From the NCBI GenBank assembly GCA_038503075.1, contig JBCAML010000015.1, forward strand, positions 868,001 through 932,000: DNA of 64,000 bases. Direction: 5' to 3'. Positions 56,746 to 64,000 of the stretch are shown piece after piece (within the stretch, counting starts at the first letter, position 1; every line of letters starts with the position of its first letter). The translations under genes were made by a program, and so were the position numbers. The notes under the pieces were generated by a model. The model had not been told where the DNA came from. It saw nothing but the letters and a program-made list of their open reading frames with translations, and did not search any database. Source of the stretch: Gyromitra esculenta (Eukaryota > Ascomycota > Pezizomycetes > Pezizales > Discinaceae).

Positions 56746-57124
56746 CGGGGCACCAGTAACTATCGTTATCGAGAGTTTTATATACCACGGTTGCTGGGAC
56801 GCGATGGAGACAATATACTGAAAAGGAGGAAACCTACGAATTACCTATTAGGTCGGCGTGGAGACGTCTACGTGGAATGAGCCCCAATCAGATGGTTTGC
56901 TGTCGTCGAGGTTCAAAGCGCGAATATGTTTTTTCCGGAGGATCCAATGACGCAGACTATCCGCTAAACCACACAAGTCGCGAGATCTGATAAGATAAGA
57001 TAATTTGTCATGGGCAGGCGAGCGCAATAGAAAACCGAACTGATAATAATATCTGACTAGAATACTAGGCACTTTGCATTTCTCTAAAAAAAAAAAAACC
57101 AATTGTGTTTAGCATACTCCGAGC
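56746..57124. other. Intergenic between transporter and YPT7
   Basis: No gene. The minus strand at about 56985-56945 reads GTGTGGTTTAGCGGATAGTC, similar to a tRNA D-arm/A-box, but no T-arm follows. A run of 12 A lies at about 57087. It probably contains the transporter promoter and the YPT7 3' end. Confidence 0.45.
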
Positions 57125-58218
57125 CTAGCAATTACACCCGCTACTATCATCTTCGAAGTGTGGATTGATTGTGTTGTCAAAATAGTCAATTTCCGCCTCT
57201 TCTTGGGCGTTTCTTGCGATAGCTGGGAAAATACTTACAGTTAGTTTGATATTGAAAATAGTTATAGCTGGTGATGATGCCTTGAAGGTATGTATCCTAC
57301 CTTCGAATGCCTGATCTACATTCGCGCCATCTTTTGCCGACGTTTCGAAGTAGGGAATCTGCCCTTTTGCGTAACAGTATGTTACTGCGCGCTTTTGGGA
57401 TACCTATTGTGTATTATAATCATAAACCTTAGCTATCATAGTTGATTTTTTTCGTGTGATCCGATTAGGATGCCAGAAAGTGTATCCAGTACCATCCTCT
57501 TGCTCTCATCAACATCAATCTTGTTTCCCAACACTACCTATTGCACTAAATCAGCGGCTTCTTGATGATACAATGAACGAAGTAGCTTACGAACGGAAAA
57601 GAATCGGGATCTCTAGGCGATGCCTGAATAAGGAACTCATCACGCCATGAATTAAGGTTGTCGAAACTCTTTGGATTATTAACATCATAGACTAAAACAC
57701 AACAATCGGCTCCTCGGTAAAAGGCTACGCCTAATGATTGGAATCGCTCCTGGCCCGCAGTGTCCCAGAGCTAACAGATTCCCAACCGTCAATCTCCGCC
57801 ATGGGGATGTGCAGATATATGTAATCCAAAGAACATAAGCCTGGGGAGCGCGTACAGTCAAAGTGACCATTCTATCATCCACTAGAACGTCTTTGGTAAG
57901 GAAATCGGCTCCGATAGTAGCCTTATAACTAGAGCTGAATTTCCTATTTACCTGCAGGCAGAATAAAGGGCAGGGGGTATCGGTAGCAGTTCGCATTTCG
58001 GGAACATCCAGGGATTTAGTTGGTTTGAAGAATAGCTACTGAGGGATGGATACGTATTGGTTCATGAGAGATGTCTTCCCGACTCCACTATCGCCTAAGA
58101 TAATAACCTTGCGTTATTGAAGTTTCAGGTCAATACTAATACCCTAAGATTATCTCGTGATGAGCCTGAAAAAGGAATGCCGCCCACTCACTTTTAGGAT
58201 TCTTTTTCTTGTGACCAT
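57125..58218 (-). CDS. ypt7: Rab7-type small GTPase YPT7
   Basis: Rab GTPase of late endosome/vacuole fusion and of autophagosome-vacuole fusion. Seven exons on the minus strand: 58192-58218, 58054-58107, 57856-57951, 57591-57770, 57493-57537, 57301-57403, 57125-57222; all joins keep frame and give 200 residues. Motifs: P-loop GDSGVGKT, switch [13 protein letters not shown] (Rab7-type), [23 protein letters not shown], and a C-terminal CNC for double prenylation. [21 protein letters not shown] is a Rab7 signature. One departure: Thr replaces the usual Gln just before LWDTAG. It is divergent to ATG16. Confidence 0.93.
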
Positions 58219-58588
58219 TATGGAGAAGTTGCACAGGGGGCGAAGCGTAATACTTTTATATTCAAGAATGAATATTTAGATGGGAGAACGAGTGAGAAGC
58301 TTGGTTCAAGTTTCGGGAAGATGAAGCGAGACTCGAGAGTAGCTTAATATTGCAAGCTTATTGTCTGGTCCTGACCACCGATAGATAAGCAGCGTCACGT
58401 GGGCTGTACGAGCCCCGCATCAACAAGTTGTAGGGTAGACTAGATACAGGTAGGTACATACACATCAGAACAGTACCAATTATTTTGGATACTTGCAGTA
58501 CTTTCCCCATATCGGTGATTTTGGCGTCTCGAGCTCAGTATTCAGAATAGCTGGACTTACAACACTGTTTTTCACCCCAGATTATGTT
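58219..58588. promoter_or_regulatory. Shared divergent promoter of YPT7 and ATG16
   Basis: 370 bp separate the two start codons. It contains GTCACGTGGG (CACGTG at 58396-58401), a basic helix-loop-helix E-box, near the middle. No TATA box is obvious on either side. Co-regulation is inference. Confidence 0.5.
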
Positions 58589-59413
58589 ATGGCCGCACGA
58601 CCTCCAGCCTCACCTTCTTCCTCTTACACGTCGTTGTGGAAGGCCGATTTTCTGCAGTCGCTCGTCCTGCGTGATAAGCGGGAAAAATCCATCGATGAAT
58701 TCGTCTCTGCCTGTCCTCCCTCCTTCTTCCTCCCTCCTGCCCGTCTTGAACACATACAGTCCATTCAGCTGCACTGGCTCTAACCCCATCTATATTATAT
58801 TGTCCCCTATTATCCTATAAACTAACCTACTTATAGACTCTCAACTAGCCCTTCGCACGACTACACTAGCATCTACCGTTTCGCTTGCGGAGAATTCAAC
58901 GGGAGAGGCAGGGGCAGAAACGGCGGGGGCTGGCGGAGGACTCGATATAGCTCAGCTAAAGGCCGACCTAACAACTGCTCAACAATCTAAATCCCTGCTT
59001 CAACAGAGAATCAAATCTTTGTCTGAAGATGTTTCTACCATGCGGCAGAAACAAGAACAGTTCGATCGAATAAGCGTGGAGCGGAGTAAACTTGATAGAA
59101 AATCAAAGGACCTGGAGGAGGAAGTTAGAGCAAAAAACAAACACATACAGGTTCTAGCACCTCATTTCCTCAGATCTCTCACTTTGACCCTTAATTTTCC
59201 ATCTCTGTTTTTAAAACTTCGCTAATTCTAATACTTCGCTAATTAACTTAATAGGAGCTACAAGACGAAATCTTGACTTTAACGATGGAGCTCAACATGC
59301 TAACCAAAAAGGAGGAGGCTACTAGGAAGGAGAACAAAGAGCTTGTGGAGCGCTTCATGGCTGAGATGGCAAAGAAAGCCGAAAGCATGAACCGAGCGTC
59401 GAATTGGGAATAA
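58589..59413 (+). CDS. atg16: Autophagy protein ATG16
   Basis: Coiled-coil partner of the Atg12-Atg5 conjugate, which helps lipidate Atg8 on the forming autophagosome. Exons 58589-58712, 58837-59150 and 59255-59413 give 198 residues. The N-terminus carries the Atg5-binding phrase (LWKADFLQSLVLRDKREKS). A Gly/Ala-rich linker and a long coiled coil follow (about 90-185: QQRIKSLSEDVSTMRQKQEQ, LQDEILTLTMELNML). It ends ENKELVERFMAEMAKKAESMN, typical of the family. The first intron uses a weak donor (GTCCTC) and was chosen because it keeps frame; branch ACTAACC and TATAG acceptor support it. The third exon start (TAG|GAGCTACAA) is clear. Confidence 0.88.
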
Positions 59414-59859
59414 ATTACGAGAATCCTCTTGCGTACCCAACATATATATAAATCAGTGATATTTGCTTGCTAAGAGGTCTCTTGGGCTTGATTAAACGAT
59501 ATTATAGAGTACTATTGAATATAGCTAGAAATCCGAGCAAATCAAAATTCACGGAAACAGTCGCACAAATTGATCACGTTCACCCACCAGAGCTCATCAG
59601 TGTATATAATTACTCAAATATGAGGCTAAAGGTATATAATACACTTAAAACACTATTCCAGAAACTCTAGGACTCTCGCCAATCGAGATTGTACAAATCA
59701 TCGCCAGACGCATATTCGGAAAATAAAACAAGAGGTGAGGCATAGGGGAGGGAGGCTAGGAACAACGAAGACCGTAGGAAAACTAGCCTTCATCTATCCA
59801 ATACTAATATAATTCTTAAATTTCCAGTCCTTAAATGGCCTGAATCAAGACCTCTCATT
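59414..59859. other. Intergenic between convergent ATG16 and DOT1
   Basis: 446 bp, AT-rich, no supported gene. Both genes end into it, so it should hold two terminators; no strong signal can be singled out. Confidence 0.5.
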
Positions 59860-61691
59860 TCATTCTTTTTCATTAAAGTCTCGTAGCATTGTTTCGTCGA
59901 CTGTTTGCACATAGTACTTGCCGCCGGCATCGGTCCATGAAACCGAGTTCGAGAAATATTCTTTTTCCTCCATTCTAAGTCTGCTGACGGGATTACCAGC
60001 GTTACGCATAGTAATAACGTGGTTTGCAGGAACGAATGGTTTTAACGATATTATCTTTGTGCCTTCCTTCAGGTCTAGGAACATGTCAAGTAAACGTTGG
60101 TTTAGACTTGAAGCGAAGACATAATTGTTGACCAACTTTGGAGCCGAACCATGGCATTAGCTTCTCTATTTAGTTGGGGGGCATACGGGCATTACCAAAA
60201 CATCGGCCTTTTTCAGCACATCTGCAATCTTTCGATTCTCCAGGAAATCACCCTTTTCCAGCCTCACCATCCCGGGATTAATGCCCCACATACGGCATCT
60301 GGCCTCAAATTCTTTCTGTTGCTTATTCGCAAGTGCAATTGCATTGGGCATAACTTCACAACCCCAGCTTTCACAGCCTATTTCCAGTGCCGCATGCAAT
60401 ACTACATTCCCTGTCCCACTTCCAAGATCCACAAACACTTTGTCCTTCGTCAAGCCAGCATCCTTAAACAGCTTTGTTGTAAACTTCGGTAGTAACTCTC
60501 CGTAGACAGTGCTAGAGAAAGCCTCATATTCCTTCAGTGTGTCCACTTTCGGTGCAACGGTGCGGGCATAAGTTTGTGCTAATATGTGCTCTACTAGTGA
60601 AAAGGGTAGAGATTTCATGTTTGTGATATTTGTTTTGAAGGTCCCATCTTTGCGACACCTTCGTAGCAATCTGTTGTATTTCTCCAGTCCTTCTTGAAAT
60701 TCGGTTGCATCACCGCGTTTGTGTGCTCTTCGCAGGCTGTAAACTATACCCCCAGAGGCCTCGGGAAAAACTTCGTCAGATTGTGGGCCAGCGAGAAGGT
60801 GTTTTGCGACATGCTCCATGGTTGTCAGAATGTCTGCTATTGGGTTGAACTCATCGCCATCGACGTATTTGACAAGCTGATACCTATGCCTCGTATCCCA
60901 GATTTAGACAGAGTTTGGTTAAGAAAAACAATGGGGTGGACACATACCTTTCTGATTGCGATATTCCAGGGTACTGGAGCTTGACCTGTAACAGCCTCTG
61001 TTCGGATTTCCTGAAGACTAGGGTGCTAGCCGTTAGTCGTTCTCTCTTTCTGTAAAGTAGGCTTGTATTTACCCATACCGCGTGTAGGATTTTTCCCCCC
61101 AGACTTGATATCAACATTCGCGATCTGCTCGGCATGGATGAAATACCCATCTTCAGAAGCTGAAGAAGAGGATAACCTCCGGAAGCTAAGAGGATTGGCA
61201 AGCTTTCGGCCCTGGTTAATGGCCGCCTCAGGCGATACGCTTTTATACCTTTTAGACGCTCGCTCACCAACATCCTCGTCGCTATTAGAATCTCCATCGC
61301 TAGATTCGAGACGGATGGATAGAGGGGATCTAGATGAGGAGATCATATGCCGGTTTCTAGAAGACGATAAGGATTCTGAACTGGGAGGTTTTAATGAACC
61401 TGACGATGAGGCCCCGTTGATAGCAGCATTAGCTGATTCACCATGTTTTCGCTTTCGTGATGAAGATGGCGAATTTTTCGTGTTTGGATGAGAAGAAGAA
61501 CTCAGTGGCGTAAACTGGCCTCTTCCCCGTTTCGATTTCCCATCCTCTTGAGTCGCCAAAGCAGCTTTTTTTATAGAGGTGGTATTTGGTTTCAATCTTG
61601 ATTCGGATGTAACTTTAACTGTCTTAACGGTGTACTTCTGGGGGGTTATAGGTGTTGTCCCAGGCTTGTTGAACTTGGCAAAGAAACTCAT
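59860..61691 (-). CDS. dot1: Histone H3 lysine-79 methyltransferase DOT1
   Basis: Nucleosome-dependent methyltransferase that acts on H3K79 without a SET domain. Exons on the minus strand: 61073-61691, 60948-61017, 60196-60883, 59860-60135, total 550 residues with frame kept throughout. The N-terminus (MSFFAKFNKPGTTPIT) is Ser/Lys-rich and disordered-looking. The catalytic part starts about LQVKLQYPGISQSERYQLV and YVDGDEFNPIADI. The AdoMet-binding signature VFVDLGSGTGNVVLHAAL, with the following GCEVMPNAIALA, is intact. Exon 4 supplies LLVNNYVFASSLNQRL and the end of the fold. The exon 1 donor is either GTATGG or, preferred, GTAAAT six bases on, which changes two residues. Confidence 0.92.
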
Positions 61692-62145
61692 CTTAGAGAG
61701 GCTTCTACTCCAAGGGATAGGGGGGAGCGGAAGAAGGTGTGTCTGGCCCCTATGGAAAGGAAGATCACGGCTGGATCTTTAAAGAACCGTTCAGCGAGAT
61801 AATAGGTGACGAATATGAATGAAGGAGCTGAAGCACGGCGCCAAGGCCTGTAAACTCGAATAATGGGTGACGGGATGAGATGGGCCGTCTGATATTGGGA
61901 GCCGAGACCGCAGGCTAGTGTTTGAGAAGGGAGGTAAAGGGGAAAAACCGTGGAACGTGTGTGGAATATTCATGCAGCTTGCAGCGTCCGCTCTGGGTTT
62001 CTAGGCAATGTTAGATCCACGCAATGGAATACATGTATACAGTTGGCGGAGACAAGTAACCGTCCGACTCCGAAGCTTCGCGCACCCACGAGACCATCCC
62101 GAACCCACCCCACAATCACAATTTATTGAGATTAGTGCTAGTTTT
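61692..62145. other. DOT1 upstream region
   Basis: 454 bp without a gene, which should contain the DOT1 promoter. No repeat is recognised until the hairpin at 62146. Confidence 0.5.
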
Positions 62146-62275
62146 CTTGTTAGCAAGCATACGAACCGGAAGACATGGGTTGTATGGCTTTCTATGCTAC
62201 GGAACCCGTGCCTAATGTCGTAGCAAACAAAGCCACACACCCCAATGTTTTCCGGTTCGTATGTCTGCTAACAAG
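62146..62275. repeat. 130-bp foldback element (MITE-like hairpin)
   Basis: The outer arms CTTGTTAGCAAGCATACGAA and its near-complement ending GCTAACAAG pair. The pairing continues through GGGTTGTATGGCTTTC / CAAAGCCACACACCC and TGCTACG / CGTAGCA to a 17-nt loop. That makes a stem of about 56 bp with a few mismatches. No clear target duplication. A hairpin RNA precursor or a miniature transposon are both possible. Confidence 0.6.
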
Positions 62276-62781
62276 TATAAATAAGTTGAATAGGATGTAC
62301 AGCCGCGTCCCAGAAGTCTTTGCACTCTAATAAGCTGAGAAAACAGTAGCAAGTCACTAAACCAAGCTATAAGAGAGTAATTAAAAAGGAGGATATACAT
62401 ATAATTATTAGCATACCAGGTATACGTAGTATAGTGATTAGACAACCCCCATATCTCATAGACCGTAACCAGATTTGCACGCAAATCCGTGTGAATTTTC
62501 TCGCATCGCAACCACATGAAGGGACAGCTAAACACAACGTGAAAATAAAATAAAATACATGTGATGCAGACATGCTATGAAATTCGATAAAGCAATTGCG
62601 GGAGGTAGTAAGAGAAAGTGGTAGATCGCATGTACAAGGTGCTGTCGGAAAGTCCTTGCCTAAAACATTGCACCAAATAGGGGAGGCCAAAAAGAATTGA
62701 CGAAAGGGCCATGGGAAGATTGGGATGGGCGGTCTTAAAAGATCCGCGTTCTACAGCTGAAGATCGTGCAAGGGAGCCAAC
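62276..62781. other. Intergenic
   Basis: About 500 bp, AT-rich. Short frames only; nothing recognisable. Confidence 0.5.
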
Positions 62782-62889
62782 TCTAACGGGGGTAGTCCTA
62801 CTGCTCCAGAATGAAAATAGGTATAGGAATACGGCTATTGCAAATACTAGAAATAATTTGAGATGTTAAGAGTATTTTCGTGTAAGGTA
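62782..62889 (-). repeat. LTR-A fragment, interrupted by a Fot1/pogo element
   Basis: The first 108 bp of LTR-A (start altered to TCTAACGG), ending GTAAGGTA. The full repeat continues here as CTCAATAATC. The break falls at a TA dinucleotide, where the next element begins. Confidence 0.75.
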
Positions 62890-64000
62890 CAGTAATATCT
62901 CGGCGATACCGAACGGGGCCGGATCGTGGGTGTTGGAAATTGACCCGCATCATGATTGGTTAAATGAACGTCATGATCATTGAGCTGCTGGCAGTTGGTG
63001 ATGCAGCAGTTACTAGTAGAACTATTCAGGTTTACCAAGTTTTTTTACCAAGCCCGAGTTCAAGATTTTCATTACATTTTTCGCCGAGTTTTTCGCCGAG
63101 TTTTGTCAAGTCACAGTAACCATGTATCAACTTGAATATACAATACATTCTTCAATACCCAACCTGGGTGCAAGTCAGCGACCAAAACCACACCGACCCA
63201 GGCCAAAGCGACATACGATAGATAAAAAACCGCGTGCCTTTCCTCCTCAGCCTCGAAAATCCACCGCTTGCCGTTAATATACTACTCGGAAAAAATTAGA
63301 AGTACTCAGCTACTGGGCAATGCCTTCAATGACAATAAAAGCAGCATGGAATTCTAATGAAATTCGGTGCCCATCAACTAGAGAAGTGTCACAGTATTTT
63401 GGCGGAATCTCAATCAGTTGCATATCTGACTAGCGCGATATAGAGGCCGAAATTGTTAAATGTGGAAGAGGAGATAGAAGAAAAATGATGGAGGGGAAAC
63501 CAAAAGGGCCAGAACTTGAAGCTGAACTATACAGGGAGTTTTGGGGGCGAAGAGCAGAGGGGCATATAGTACAAAAATGGTGGTTCCGGACAGTAAGCAA
63601 TGAATACTATAAACAGCTTTATCCTGGAAGGGAGAGAGCTGAAATTAGATTGCCTTGGGATGGTTTACTGGCTTCCTTTTTTGCTACCATATTTCTATTT
63701 GTTCTACCACCAATTGAGCACAGAAAATACCTCAACCTGTTATTTGAGTTTTTTCAGATCATTCTGCGTAACTTTCAAGTACGCCTTGAAGATACAGCAT
63801 GCTCTTGTAACGGGGACCCTCCTAGAGACAAGGATTCTGGAGCATAGCCGTGCGAATATGTGTATGTGTATAATAGATAAAGATAATTGCTTCAGCAGAA
63901 AGTTGTAGCTTGCCAAACTTAATATAAATAAGGTTTTGCTTCGCAGGTAACTTGCTATTGCTACTATCGTGTGGAAGATGAGGATTCTTTACAGATGGCC
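62890..64000 (+). mobile_element. Fot1/pogo-type DNA transposon, left part
   Basis: Begins CAGTAATATCTCGGCGATACC directly after a TA in LTR-A, the usual target of the Tc1/mariner superfamily. A degraded transposase N-terminus follows. The right terminus lies beyond the window, so the terminal inverted repeat cannot be confirmed. Confidence 0.55.
63205..63780 (+). pseudogene. Fot1/pogo transposase DNA-binding region, degraded
   Basis: The frame containing ATG 63485 reads, upstream of it, RKKLEVLSYW ... CPSTREVSQYFG ... CISD(stop)RDIEAEIV, the first helix-turn-helix of CENP-B/pogo-like transposases. The TAG at 63431-63433 stands where relatives usually have Trp. Downstream, PELEAELYREFWGRRAEGHIVQ and WWFRTVSNEYYKQLYPG form the second (Tc5-type) helix-turn-helix. 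Its usual next motif, WFTGFL...YHISI, is found in a different frame from about 63660, so there is also a frameshift. The DDE catalytic part is not recognisable within the window. Confidence 0.65.

Noticed and set aside
56940..56990. tRNA gene on the minus strand suggested by GTGGTTTAGCGGATAG
   Set aside because: A D-arm-like segment only; no matching T-arm or acceptor pairing.
56848..57102. 84-codon minus-strand frame beside the transporter gene
   Set aside because: Not joined to the transporter by any in-frame splice and shows no family features.
1..64000. CRISPR array or bacterial operon
   Set aside because: Spliced genes, chromodomain retrotransposons and LINEs show a fungal nuclear genome; no spacer-repeat pattern is present.

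Overview
The window reads as a transposon-rich chromosome segment of a filamentous ascomycete. Genes at the right-hand end have short introns (about 55-70 bp where I could define them) with CTAAC-like branch points and encode fungal housekeeping proteins (a YPT7/Rab7 GTPase, ATG16, DOT1, an SLC35F-type transporter). Chromodomain Ty3/Gypsy elements, an ORF1-type LINE, a Fot1/pogo element and many solo LTRs surround them. A truffle-like Pezizomycete would fit, but the species cannot be named from the sequence.

Layout: 1-7.3 kb holds copies of a Gypsy family called A here (734-bp LTR with TGTAACGG ends), a minisatellite, a broken gag and a LINE fragment. From 7300 to 27646 lies a very large imperfect palindrome: two arms of about 9.6 kb around a 1.15-kb spacer. 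Each arm carries two LINE ORF1 copies, a disrupted gene for a TET/JBP-type 2-oxoglutarate/Fe(II) dioxygenase, a minisatellite, an LTR-A and an LTR-B. 28-34.3 kb is a decayed chromodomain Gypsy element (family D). 34.3-43.3 kb is an unrecognised multi-exon gene plus a Cys-rich ORF, split by an intact, apparently very young Gypsy element (family C, element 1). 43.3-54.6 kb is a nest of Gypsy-C elements and solo LTRs of families A, B and C, including a second near-complete Gypsy-C (element 2) that landed inside an older solo LTR. From 55.2 kb on the sequence is gene-bearing: transporter (-), YPT7 (-), ATG16 (+), DOT1 (-), then a 130-bp hairpin, an LTR-A scrap and the start of a Fot1/pogo element running off the window.

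The elements share unusual biology readable from the DNA. Gypsy-C gag and pol are joined by a textbook -1 frameshift signal (TTTAAAC, 6-nt spacer, 9-bp stem). Gypsy-A and Gypsy-C both have, exactly 2 nt after the 5' LTR, a segment complementary to a piece of their own LTR, as in Tf1-type self-priming. LTRs of families C and D share a stem-loop with compensatory changes. YPT7 and ATG16, both acting in autophagy/vacuole traffic, are divergent across a 370-bp promoter with a CACGTG box. The TET/JBP gene, the most unusual coding content, was inactivated by a solo LTR insertion and a nonsense codon before the palindrome formed.
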